A stretch of 64,000 nucleotides of DNA from JBPRGG01 sp051418075. GTDB lineage: Bacteria > Bacteroidota > Bacteroidia > Cytophagales > Cyclobacteriaceae. This document shows, piece by piece, positions 35,900 to 43,690 of this stretch. The notes below the pieces were generated by a model, which had not been told where the DNA came from, did not search any database, and worked only from the letters and a program-made list of their open reading frames with translations. The stretch's first letter is position 1. The number at the start of each line of letters is the position of its first letter. The stretch is taken from positions 165,071-229,070 of the forward strand of contig JBPRGG010000056.1 of assembly GCA_051418075.1 (NCBI GenBank), written 5' to 3'. The position numbers and the translations under genes are program-made.

Positions 35900-36946
35900 T
35901 TACTGGGGCACCCTGATCTGTACCCGAAAATTGGATCCATCATCTGTTAGGTTTATCAGGTCCGGCCTCCCATAAATAGCCTTCAAACGACTTTTAATAT
36001 TGGCTAAACCCAGACCTTCACCTTTCCTGGTGACTGTCTCCGGGTCGTAGCTATTCTGTACTTTTACCACCAGCTCCTGCTGCTCCAGGTAGCATTCCAT
36101 CTGGATGGTAACCGGTGCAATACTTTCATAAACCCCATATTTGATGGCATTTTCAAATAAAGGCTGCAACAGGTAAAAGGGAATTTCCTGGTCCAGGCAT
36201 TCTGGTGCCACTTTTTGATCGATCAGCAGCCGGGATCCAAACCTGACTTTTTCAATAGCCAGGTACCGCTCAATATTTTCCAGCTCATTTTTGAGGCTGG
36301 TGGTTTTGGTTTTATGCTCCTGGCGCAGGGAATACCTTAAAAAGTCGGATAACTTGATCACCATATCCCGGGCCTTTTCGGGAGCCGACAGGGTAAGGGA
36401 GCTAATGGAATTCAGGCTGTTAAAAATAAAATGAGGATTGATCTGAGAACGAAGATTCTTCAGTTCTGCTTCCTTGACCAGGGTATTTAACCTTTGCTCA
36501 TTTATCATCTTTTCCTGTAAAGAACTGTAAAAGGTAATGGAATAGAACACCAGTAAAAGGGAAAGGTAATACAAAAAGCCTATAAAAAACCGGATATAGA
36601 TAGTTTGCTGCAGAAACAGCAGGTAGTTGGTATTATTAACCAACCCTCTGATCATCATTTGGGATACCCAAAGCCAGATCCCCACCAGCAAAATGGCCAC
36701 CAGCATATGATGAATAAACAGTCTTAGCCAGTCTTTCACTGCAATATTGTTGAAAGCCACCACATACCATATACCCAGTCCCAGTCCGGCAAAAATGAGG
36801 TTGAAGATGACGGCTTCCAGAATGGCCAGAGACAGGCTGAACTTATAAAGAAGATGTATGATGCCGGCATGTAACAGAGCAATTAATAGCCAAAAGGCAA
36901 AGTAAATGGTGAAGTTCTTGATCTGGCTGGTAATTGGATTGATCAT
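35900..36946 (-). CDS. LytS-type sensor histidine kinase
   Basis: The 348-residue kinase has four hydrophobic segments in its first 145 residues, then a His_kinase domain with the phospho-His H172 in QINPHFIFNSLN, and the ATP-binding part with LQPLFENAIKYG and the EGLGLANIKSRL lid. There is no separate periplasmic sensing domain, so the signal probably comes through the membrane or from the LiaF-like protein encoded 47 bp upstream. Confidence 0.94.
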   Translation of the reverse strand: MINPITSQIKNFTIYFAFWLLIALLHAGIIHLLYKFSLSLAILEAVIFNLIFAGLGLGIWYVVAFNNIAVKDWLRLFIHHMLVAILLVGIWLWVSQMMIRGLVNNTNYLLFLQQTIYIRFFIGFLYYLSLLLVFYSITFYSSLQEKMINEQRLNTLVKEAELKNLRSQINPHFIFNSLNSISSLTLSAPEKARDMVIKLSDFLRYSLRQEHKTKTTSLKNELENIERYLAIEKVRFGSRLLIDQKVAPECLDQEIPFYLLQPLFENAIKYGVYESIAPVTIQMECYLEQQELVVKVQNSYDPETVTRKGEGLGLANIKSRLKAIYGRPDLINLTDDGSNFRVQIRVPQ

Positions 36947-36993
36947 GGTCGCAGGATATTGAAGCCGAACCTGGTCCGGCTCCTTACTTGGAT

Positions 36994-37689
36994 TTATTTA
37001 TACGATTTTATTTCACCACCCCCGAATAATACCAGACCTTTGATGATCAGTTTTTTGTCCGGATCAGTTATGGTAGACATATGCCGCTTATCTGAAAATC
37101 CTCCAAATATTGGTTGTACATCAAGTACCACTTCCCAATCGGAAGGCACCAGAAAAGTGGCCCCGCCAAATATGGTGATAATGTCCATCACAGCTCCTTT
37201 AGGATCCAGGTCAGCATTCATAAAATTAAGTTCCGATCCACCAAAAATGGCAGTTATCTTTCCTCCTTTGAAATTTTTGGAAGTAATCAGACTTTCTCCT
37301 CCGCTAAAAATATTGAGCAGATCTATGTAATCTCCACTACTTCGGTCAAATTTCAGATCACTATAATCATAATCTTTGGATCGGGCCCTGAACATTATAG
37401 CCAGACCTACCACGATGATGGCGGCAGGCCATAACAAACGTGCATCTACGAAGAAAAATTCAGGAATAAGAAAGACCGCTCCAATGGTGATCAGTACAAT
37501 ACCCGGAGTTTTATTGTCTTTACTGAACAAAGCCAGTAAACCCAAAGCGATCAGAATGGTTTGCCAGGAAAATAACAGATCATCCAGCCAGTATGGCATT
37601 AAACCCAGATTATTAACTAATAAAGTCAATCCTATAATGACTATGATGACACCCACTATAATGTGACGGTTTGATCTTGTGCTTTTCAT
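36994..37689 (-). CDS. LiaF-like membrane protein
   Basis: The start was placed at the ATG at 37689 (231 residues) because the longer frame runs back into the intron remnant and a TAnnTTTG promoter match lies 30 nt upstream of this ATG. The N-terminal half holds about four hydrophobic segments (HIIVGVIIVIIGLTLLVNNL and others) of the DUF5668/LiaI-LiaF type. The C-terminal half is a beta-stranded domain with repeated FGG motifs (GKITAIFGGSELNF, IFGGATFLVP, VLFGGGEIK), as in LiaF and toastrack proteins that restrain an envelope-stress kinase. It is the first gene in the LytS/LytTR unit. Confidence 0.85.
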   Translation of the reverse strand: MKSTRSNRHIIVGVIIVIIGLTLLVNNLGLMPYWLDDLLFSWQTILIALGLLALFSKDNKTPGIVLITIGAVFLIPEFFFVDARLLWPAAIIVVGLAIMFRARSKDYDYSDLKFDRSSGDYIDLLNIFSGGESLITSKNFKGGKITAIFGGSELNFMNADLDPKGAVMDIITIFGGATFLVPSDWEVVLDVQPIFGGFSDKRHMSTITDPDKKLIIKGLVLFGGGEIKSYK

Positions 37690-37718
37690 TTTGATAAGGT
37701 TTTTAATTAATGTTACTC

Positions 37719-37726
37719 CAAATGTA
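37719..37726 (-). promoter_or_regulatory. Putative -7 promoter element of the LiaF-like/LytS/LytTR unit
   Basis: On the minus strand this reads TACATTTG, matching TAnnTTTG, 30 nt before the chosen ATG at 37689. It supports that start and shows the unit has a promoter between the intron remnant and the gene. Confidence 0.5.
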
Positions 37727-37825
37727 AAGGCAATACACAAGGAAAAATACAGAAAATCGGTGAACAGAGATATACTGCCGGTGAATAAAAAAATGAAAAG
37801 GTAATTGAGCAAATATCATCTATAT

Positions 37826-38686
37826 GTTGCCTTAGTCTGTCAGCGGTAAACGTGGATTTCAGGATAAAGCAATTGGCAATGTAACAATACCCTTTCCTTG
37901 TATTTGCCCACTCCCAGGCTTTGGATTTCTTAACCCCCAGCTTGGTTAGATTCATCAGTTTGGTTCTTATCCGTTTCCACTGTTTCCAGATTACTATTCT
38001 GATTCGTCTTCTATACCACTCATCTACTCTCAGAAAAAGTTTGCGCATGTCTGCCAGTTTGAAATAATTCACCCAGCCGGTAATGTACTGGCCAAGTGTT
38101 TCCTTCCTGAAGGTGACAGAATGAACTCCAGCAGTCCATATCCTAATCGGTTGTTCTACGTGAGGTTGTTTTCAGTTATTCACATGAAAGTCTGCCTTCC
38201 ACATAGCCTTCGGATGCCGTCCTATTCTTCTGTGGACAGGTTTTCTTATTAAAAATTTTCTGCCTTATTCCTTTCATTTGGTAACATTCATTGACTACCC
38301 ACTCCTTAAAGTTCAGCCCTTCCTCAAGGTAGTCGTGATTGGGGCTATGGCCTCGGCTGACTTCTCACGGCAAGCTTTACTCCGTACTTCCGAAAAAACG
38401 TCCGCAGGTCCATCAGACCTCCCCTGGTAAGAACGATAACTTTCATCCCATATACCTGCTGCATCTACCATGCGAACTCCGGACAGTACGGAATTTGGGT
38501 TGTATGGCAACCTTATCCGATTCACTTTGGCCTTGTATGCAGTTTCTGTTGGTCAGGCCGGGAGTTTGCCTCCGACTTCCTTCAGATTCCATCTCGCGAT
38601 GGACACCCTTGTCTTTGGCTAACACTTCCTACTGCCAAGTGTATTCGGGACTTGCACCCTATAGCTATCGCCCATGCCGGGCGCAC
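37826..38686 (-). mobile_element. Degenerate group II intron, internally deleted and lacking its 3' end
   Basis: On the minus strand the element begins at 38686 with GTGCGCCCGGCATGGGC, the typical group II 5' boundary (GTGYG). About 500 nt of recognisable domain I RNA follow (GCAAGTCCCGAA, GTTAGCCAAAGACAAGGGTG, GGAATCTGAAGGAAG). After a few codons resembling an intron-protein N-terminus, the sequence jumps to the C-terminal maturase domain, so most of the reverse transcriptase has been lost. Homology stops near 37826 with no domain V hairpin visible, so splicing is not expected. The 5' boundary lies five bases past the T-run of the porin-like gene's terminator. Confidence 0.85.
37827..38111 (-). 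pseudogene. ltrA: Group II intron reverse transcriptase/maturase, C-terminal remnant
   Basis: In one minus-strand frame the sequence reads LGQYITGWVNYFKLADM, then VIWKQWKRIRTK and KAWEWANTRKGY, the conserved end of group II intron maturases (GIIM domain, binding intron RNA). Only about 95 of the usual 400-600 residues remain. The reverse-transcriptase core with its YADD motif is missing and a stop codon (38172-38174) lies upstream in frame. The tail after the RLRQ motif runs into unrelated DNA. It cannot encode an active enzyme. Confidence 0.88.
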
Positions 38687-38687
38687 C

Positions 38688-38719
38688 ATAAAAAAGCCTG
38701 GTTAACAAACCAGGCTTTT
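38688..38719 (-). terminator. Terminator of the porin-like gene
   Basis: On the minus strand AAAAGCCTGGTT pairs with AACCAGGCTTTT around a four-base loop (12 bp) and is followed by T. The group II intron begins right after it. Confidence 0.85.
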
Positions 38720-38752
38720 CAGCATATATAATTAAGTTAATAAAGAAACACA

Positions 38753-39304
38753 CTAAAAGGCATAGCCCAGGGAAATCATAAATACAGAATTGGTAATGGA
38801 AAAGTCCTCTGGATTCTCATCATTAATATTACCCAAACCTAAATAATACCTTGCTCCAGCAGTCAAGCCAAAAGGCAGATCAAGACCAAGACCAAAATTA
38901 ACCCCCAGGTCAAATGTTTTATATTTATCTTTTATATCCTCCTCTCCCTTTACTGCACTTACCAAAAATCCTATTTGGGGACCCACATCAATGCTTAAGC
39001 CCTGAACTAAATAAAACCTGCCCAATACAGGGATATTCACATAATTTAAACTGTTTTTTATATCGTCACTTTCAAAACCTTGGTTGGAAAAAAGAATTTC
39101 AGGCTGAAGTGCAAATTTATCTGTGGGTTTCAATCGCACAAATCCTCCAAAATGATATCCAGTAGTTGCAGATATAGTTTCTTCTACATCTCCTGAAATA
39201 GATGGTACATTTAATCCCGCTTTTATACCCACTTTCAATGACTGAGCCTGGCTCAATTGAACCGCTAATACCAATAACATAAAAATAATTAAATGCTTTT
39301 TCAT
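38753..39304 (-). CDS. Outer-membrane beta-barrel protein (porin family)
   Basis: The 183-residue product has a signal peptide ending QLSQAQ and a body of alternating strands, beginning LKVGIKAGLNVPS and ending in ISLGYAF with a terminal Phe, as in eight-stranded PorT/OmpW-like barrels of Bacteroidota (outer-membrane beta-barrel domain). The strands KFALQPEILFSNQGF and VNIPVLGRFYLVQGLSIDVGPQIGF are typical. No substrate can be assigned. It appears to be a single gene, with the terminator and then the intron remnant downstream. Confidence 0.9.
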   Translation of the reverse strand: MKKHLIIFMLLVLAVQLSQAQSLKVGIKAGLNVPSISGDVEETISATTGYHFGGFVRLKPTDKFALQPEILFSNQGFESDDIKNSLNYVNIPVLGRFYLVQGLSIDVGPQIGFLVSAVKGEEDIKDKYKTFDLGVNFGLGLDLPFGLTAGARYYLGLGNINDENPEDFSITNSVFMISLGYAF

Positions 39305-39411
39305 AACAATTTGATTTAGTTGTTGTATGTGCGAATTAACAGAAATGAACTTATTAAAAAAATCTTAATTCATGGAAAAAATTACATGTTATGCCTCTAA
39401 ATACTTTTATT

Positions 39412-39933
39412 TCAGTTGATAGCGTTCACCGATTCCTTCATGATTTTATATTGCTGATAATTTTGCCTGAATAAATCCATATTTAATCCGGCACAAAAAG
39501 CTTTGCCGGGGTCTAATTCACTGTGTTGTAAAATAGCTATATTATAAAACTGTTTTTCCAGGTCGTATATTAACTCAACTGCTGTTATAAGTTGTTCATT
39601 AGTAAACTGACCGGATCTGCCAATCAGGCAAATTCCAACCGAATTAATATTGTAGCTTTTTACATGAGCTCCCACTTCATTTCCCTGCACTACCGGATCA
39701 TGATCCAGTGGTCTGCCTGTCTCCAAATGTCCATTGAAGCGGGAATTGTAAATGGTAGATGTAAGCCAACCATTAAGGATCACATAATGATAACCAATGC
39801 CATTCCAGCCCCGGCCCTGAAAGCTCTTGCCGTTTTGTACTACCTTATTGGCGGGCAATGCGTGCCATTTTGCAATTAATGCGGCATTTCCAAATCCGGA
39901 ATCAGAGCAATGTAGTATGATCTTTACTGCCAT
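39412..39933 (-). CDS. N-acetylmuramoyl-L-alanine amidase (T7-lysozyme/amidase_2 type endolysin)
   Basis: The 173-residue enzyme is predicted to cut the amide bond between muramic acid and the stem peptide. Zinc ligands match the T7 lysozyme pattern: H8 (ILHCSDS), H137 (ILQHSEL) and C147, with K144 near the active site and Tyr at residue 48 or 50 in the GYHYVI segment. There is no signal peptide, so release would need a holin. The start overlaps the end of the upstream holin-like gene by 10 bp, giving a compact lysis pair. No phage structural genes lie nearby. Confidence 0.85.
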   Translation of the reverse strand: MAVKIILHCSDSGFGNAALIAKWHALPANKVVQNGKSFQGRGWNGIGYHYVILNGWLTSTIYNSRFNGHLETGRPLDHDPVVQGNEVGAHVKSYNINSVGICLIGRSGQFTNEQLITAVELIYDLEKQFYNIAILQHSELDPGKAFCAGLNMDLFRQNYQQYKIMKESVNAIN

Positions 39934-40541
39934 TTGAAGTCCTTCAGCTTTTCTTTGATATTTTTGGTAATAACCTGATCCATGGCACTGGTTTTTCTTA
40001 AGTTACCAGAACCGGTAATTGTAGAAGTCCAGGCATTTCTGGTGCCTCTTTTTTCAATGGACCGGCCTACAGAATAAACGCCTACTACGCCCGCCCAGGA
40101 AACCAGGAAAAACTGGAATATTTCATTGGAAGACTGAACCATCGCCTGAGATACACCAATGGCATCCAGGATCATGATACGTAAACCCAGAATTTCCAGA
40201 AGAATAAACACCAATCCGGCATAAACTACAGTAGGGCGGGCTCGCTTGGTATAATTATCCCCCTGGTTCAATTCTGCAATGAGAATTTCCTTCTGACTAT
40301 CAAGTTCAGCCCTGATAGTAGCTTCGATTTCAGCCTCTCTTTCCTGGGTCAGCCGCTCCATCTCCATGATGAAATTCCTTTGGTTCTGCTGTTGTTCTTC
40401 CTGGATTTTCATCAATTCCTGCTTCAGTTTTTCCCGCTCTTCCGGAGTTTTTACAAATCTATCCACCGTATCAGCGATGGTATCTATCACATTTGACCCG
40501 CTACCGGCTATAAAATCAATTACTTTTTTGAAAAATGGCAT
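39924..40541 (-). CDS. Holin of the 3TM/GTA type
   Basis: The 205-residue protein has an amphipathic N-terminal helix and long coiled coil (residues about 35-95, rich in Glu and Gln), a membrane segment at 103-127, another at 141-158, and a basic tail. The RPTVVYAGLVFILLE and FFLVSWAGVVGVYSVGRSIEKRG segments match the Holin_3TM family (named from gene transfer agents and phages). Such proteins make holes so a cytoplasmic endolysin can reach the wall. It is translated before the overlapping amidase gene. It may belong to a phage remnant, tailocin or domesticated release system; the sequence cannot decide. Confidence 0.78.
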   Translation of the reverse strand: MPFFKKVIDFIAGSGSNVIDTIADTVDRFVKTPEEREKLKQELMKIQEEQQQNQRNFIMEMERLTQEREAEIEATIRAELDSQKEILIAELNQGDNYTKRARPTVVYAGLVFILLEILGLRIMILDAIGVSQAMVQSSNEIFQFFLVSWAGVVGVYSVGRSIEKRGTRNAWTSTITGSGNLRKTSAMDQVITKNIKEKLKDFKWQ

Positions 40542-40672
40542 ACTATTTTTGTTAGATTTTTAAGGACAGCCAATATATCAGGATTTCAACTCTATTTCAA
40601 TACCTAAAAATGGGGATTTTTTTCAGGTGTCAAAGGTGCCTGAACTGTGATTTTTATGCTTACTTGAGGCCT

Positions 40673-40695
40673 GTGGCCCCGAGCGTAGGGGCCAC
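40673..40695. repeat. REP-like palindrome
   Basis: GTGGCCCC and GGGGCCAC form a perfect 8-bp stem around GAGCGTA. The GC-rich stem in AT-rich DNA and the following GAGAGGTGTGGGAATTTC stretch resemble multi-copy intergenic repeats seen in this phylum. Copy number could not be checked here. Confidence 0.55.
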
Positions 40696-41025
40696 GAGAG
40701 GTGTGGGAATTTCTTACTGTCTTGATTTTTCTTGAAACTTTTTGAATCAGAAAGTACAACCCCCACCCGTCCGGGCAGGACAATAGATAGGGATAGGTAG
40801 AATGTACCCTAAATTGTAGTCAAATTTATTGAATAATCTTTTTGATCCTAAGCAACTACTACTTATAGAAACCAGCTACCTTACCTCCGAAAGATTTCTC
40901 CTGACATCGAAATGACGGATGTGGGGCATTTTTGTATTTTTCGGACACTTTTGACAAGGTTAAGAATTTGGCGTAAAAGGTATAGTAAACTAAACAAAAA
41001 AGATGCTATTCGAATCATCGTCGAT

Positions 41026-41056
41026 CATCAGAGTCCTCTAGCGAGAGACTCTGATG
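41026..41056. repeat. Hairpin with 10-bp perfect stem
   Basis: CATCAGAGTC (41026-41035) pairs with GACTCTGATG (41047-41056) around an 11-nt loop that itself has TCT/AGA pairing. There is no T-run on either strand, so it does not look like a terminator. Confidence 0.55.
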
Positions 41057-41154
41057 GGAAAAAAAATGTAGTGTAGCACTAGCAAACCTAAATTATTGAT
41101 GTTCAATGCATTATGCTCTTAATATGCCAAGTTGGGTTAATTTGTTCACTAAAT

Positions 41155-41170
41155 ATTCCCTCTGATAGAC
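41155..41170. repeat. Candidate interspersed intergenic repeat, copy 2
   Basis: ATTCCCTCTGATAGAC is identical to 13872-13887. The flanking sequence does not continue the match. Confidence 0.35.
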
Positions 41171-41426
41171 ATTAAAAGCTATATTGCCCTCATAAAATTG
41201 GCTGATGATCCATGACTCTTTGAACATCATTAACTATTTTTTGACTTGGTGAAGCCAAGAAATAACGAAACTTCCCTGAACAGTCGCTATATTTGATCTA
41301 TTCATAGATTTCAAATTTTTGCTCAAAATAAAAAGTTGAAACTAAGCCAATAAACATAATCCCTCTGACTAAAATAAACCCATCACTATTGAGGAAATCA
41401 GCTACGAACTTGAGAAAAATATCCTC

Positions 41427-41879
41427 TTAACCTAAAAAATTCAAGTTAATAAAAAAATGCCAGAACTTCGAAAAGGTAAGCCCCCAAAAAACTGCACTGA
41501 TAAACATATACAAAAACACCTGTTTCTTCTGAGCACCTAAGGTCGTCAACAGCAAGGCACCCAGTATAGGAGAAAAAATAATTGGAGTCAGAAAAGAAAC
41601 ACCTAAAATACCATAATTCTTCCAGATGAATACAAACCTACGATTGGATTTGGTAAATATTCTTTTGGTCTTCTTTTTCCTGAAATATTTCCTGGACCAA
41701 TTTCGGATATTCTTCCCAAAAAGGGAAATAAGAACCACAGAAGTCATCATTCCCGTTACTGTAAGCACAAAAGTTTCTAAAAAAGACAGTCCAATAGCTG
41801 CGCCCATGGTAGGCCCTGCAATAAACTTCAGCATACTCATCAGGTAAACTGAAAGATATTTTAAAACTTCTTCAATCAT
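41427..41879 (-). CDS. Small multi-spanning membrane protein (possible small-export/DedA-like)
   Basis: The 150-residue product has three to four hydrophobic segments (about 10-35, 37-55, 91-115 and 120-140) and a basic loop between them (KYFRKKKTKRIFTKSNRRF). The WKNYGILGVSFLTPIIFSPILGALL segment resembles small multidrug-export or DedA-type proteins, with a Pro in a half-helix. The family is uncertain. It follows the CaCA antiporter gene by five bases and is probably co-transcribed with it. Confidence 0.6.
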   Translation of the reverse strand: MIEEVLKYLSVYLMSMLKFIAGPTMGAAIGLSFLETFVLTVTGMMTSVVLISLFGKNIRNWSRKYFRKKKTKRIFTKSNRRFVFIWKNYGILGVSFLTPIIFSPILGALLLTTLGAQKKQVFLYMFISAVFWGLTFSKFWHFFINLNFLG

Positions 41880-41884
41880 TTAAA

Positions 41885-42835
41885 CTAAGAAAAGACCATA
41901 TAAATATAAGCCACGTAAATAGCCAGTAGTATTGCGCCTTCCCACCGTTCTATCGTCTTTTGCGTAAGCATCATTGGCAGAATTATAAAAGTTATACTCA
42001 TCATCCAAAGGATGTCAAAGTTAATAATTGGAGCAGATACACTAATACTCTTAATAATGCTAGTGATTCCTAAAATGGAAAAAATATTAAAAATATTTGA
42101 ACCAATCAGGTTTCCCAGGGCCAGATCAGTTTCCTTTCTAAAAGCTGCCACACAAGCTGTAATTAATTCAGGTAAACTTGTCCCTACTGCCACAATGGAA
42201 ATGCCGATCACCCGTTCACTTATGTTCAAATTTCCTGCCAGAAATTTAGCACTTGCTACAAACCAGTCAGATCCGAAATATAAACCTAAACATCCCAGAA
42301 AGATAAACAACAAATCCTTCCATAAATGTTTCGAAGTTTCTTTAGGCAACTCTATTTCCTGCTCCAGTTGCTTTAGTTTTTTGGTGTCTTTGCGGGACTT
42401 TCTAATGATAAATACCAGGTATGTCAACAAAATCATCAGAAATATTACACCTTCCAGGCGGCCAATTTCAAAATTTAATATAAACAGATACAGTAAAACT
42501 GAAGCTCCCATAGCCACTGGCCAGTCAATTTTCAAAGATTCCGATTTGATATTGATGGGATAAATAAAAGCGGCAGCCCCTAAAACCAGAGCCAGATTAC
42601 ATATGTTGGAGCCAACAACATTGCCGATAGCTATGTCTGGACTACCTGATAAGGCAGAATTAATACTGATAAAAAGCTCCGGGGCTGATGTTCCAAAAGC
42701 TACAATGGTAAGACCCACCACCAAAGGAGACAGATGTGCCTTAATGGCTATACTGGAGGCGCCTTTAACCAAAAAGTCACCGCCGGCAATAAGCACTACA
42801 AGGCTAATAATAAATATAAGACTGTTTAATAACAT
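41885..42835 (-). CDS. CaCA-family sodium/calcium antiporter (YrbG-like)
   Basis: The 316-residue protein has about ten membrane segments and two inverted alpha repeats that form the ion site: VAFGTSAPELFISI with GNVVGSNICNLAL in the first half and VAVGTSLPELITA with GNLIGSNIFNIFS in the second. It probably exports Ca2+ in exchange for Na+ or H+. Its stop is followed after five bases by the small membrane-protein gene, and upp ends just upstream, so the three may form one minus-strand unit. Confidence 0.95.
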   Translation of the reverse strand: MLLNSLIFIISLVVLIAGGDFLVKGASSIAIKAHLSPLVVGLTIVAFGTSAPELFISINSALSGSPDIAIGNVVGSNICNLALVLGAAAFIYPINIKSESLKIDWPVAMGASVLLYLFILNFEIGRLEGVIFLMILLTYLVFIIRKSRKDTKKLKQLEQEIELPKETSKHLWKDLLFIFLGCLGLYFGSDWFVASAKFLAGNLNISERVIGISIVAVGTSLPELITACVAAFRKETDLALGNLIGSNIFNIFSILGITSIIKSISVSAPIINFDILWMMSITFIILPMMLTQKTIERWEGAILLAIYVAYIYMVFS

Positions 42836-42841
42836 AATTTA

Positions 42842-43495
42842 TTATTGTTTTCTTCCGAAAGCCAGATCTCCCGCATCACCTAGACCAGGAATGATGTACC
42901 CTTTCTGATCCAGTTTATCATCAATTGATATGGTCCAAATACTATAGGGTAGGGAAATATGCCGGCTTAAATGGTCAATCCCTTCCGGACTGGCAAGCAC
43001 AGATAAAAAGTGAATATGACGGGGCTGACCGGTTTTCAGAATTTCTTTGGTGGTAGCCACCAGGGACTGACCTGTGGCCAGCATTGGGTCGGCCAGGATA
43101 ATCACCTTATCACCGATTTTGGGAAATTTGGCATAGGATAAATTGATCTTAATATCAGCATGATGCTGAATATCATCTTGTCTGAAAGCCCCGATAAATC
43201 CACATTCGGCCTGATCAAAAAAATTCAGGACACCTTGAAAAAAAGGAATACCAGCCCTTAAGATGGTTAGAAGAACCGGTTGTTGGACTAAAAGCTTACC
43301 CGTTTTGATGCCCAGAGAGGTATTCACCTGGTGAGAAGTATAATTTAAGGTTTTGGAAAGTTCATAGGCCAGTATTTCACCCAATCGCTCCAGGTTTTTT
43401 CTGAATTTCATGGAATCCTTTTGAATATTCTGATCCCTTAATTCGGTTATAAAATGATGCACCAGGGAATTTTCCTGACTTAATTCATACACCAT
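42842..43495 (-). CDS. upp: Uracil phosphoribosyltransferase
   Basis: The 217-residue enzyme makes UMP from uracil and PRPP in pyrimidine salvage. The PRPP-binding loop is ILADPMLATGQSL. The flexible loop (TSLGIKTGKLL) and the C-terminal uracil-binding YIIPGLGDAGDLAFG are also visible. It is first in the unit with the CaCA antiporter (6-bp gap). Nucleotide-salvage genes hpt and adk are nearby on the opposite strand. Confidence 0.96.
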   Translation of the reverse strand: MVYELSQENSLVHHFITELRDQNIQKDSMKFRKNLERLGEILAYELSKTLNYTSHQVNTSLGIKTGKLLVQQPVLLTILRAGIPFFQGVLNFFDQAECGFIGAFRQDDIQHHADIKINLSYAKFPKIGDKVIILADPMLATGQSLVATTKEILKTGQPRHIHFLSVLASPEGIDHLSRHISLPYSIWTISIDDKLDQKGYIIPGLGDAGDLAFGRKQ

Positions 43496-43660
43496 AAGTT
43501 TTTTGTGTTAATTTATTTAATTATTCCTGATTCATCCGAAGCACTGCCTGATTAAAAAACTTGACAAATCTAAGATAATTGGAAGCTTATAATCAGAAAA
43601 TCGACCAAAAAAATTAAATAAAACCCTGCCCCTCTTAATAGCATAACTTTTTGGATTTAA

Positions 43661-43668
43661 TACCTTTG
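43661..43668 (+). promoter_or_regulatory. Putative -7 promoter element of the M42 gene
   Basis: TACCTTTG matches TAnnTTTG and lies 23 nt upstream of the start codon. Confidence 0.5.
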
Positions 43669-43690
43669 CCCAAATATACAAACGATCTTC

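Larger units (their letters stand above)
40542..41426. other. 885-bp gene-free region with palindromic repeats
   Basis: No reading frame of note lies here. It holds a REP-like hairpin at 40673-40695, a second strong hairpin at 41026-41056, a sequence resembling widespread Bacteroidota intergenic repeats near 40884-40921, and a copy of the ATTCCCTCTGATAGAC motif at 41155-41170. It looks like accumulated intergenic repeats or a decayed gene. Confidence 0.6.

Noticed and set aside
37713..37826. Maturase frame continuing past the RLRQ motif
   Set aside because: The tail has no likeness to group II proteins and overlaps the promoter region of the LiaF-like gene.
38313..38731. Open frames of 60-130 codons on both strands in the intron 5' part
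   Set aside because: The DNA matches group II intron RNA, which explains the frames; no protein signature is present.
41026..41056. Rho-independent terminator
   Set aside because: Neither strand has a T-run after the stem.
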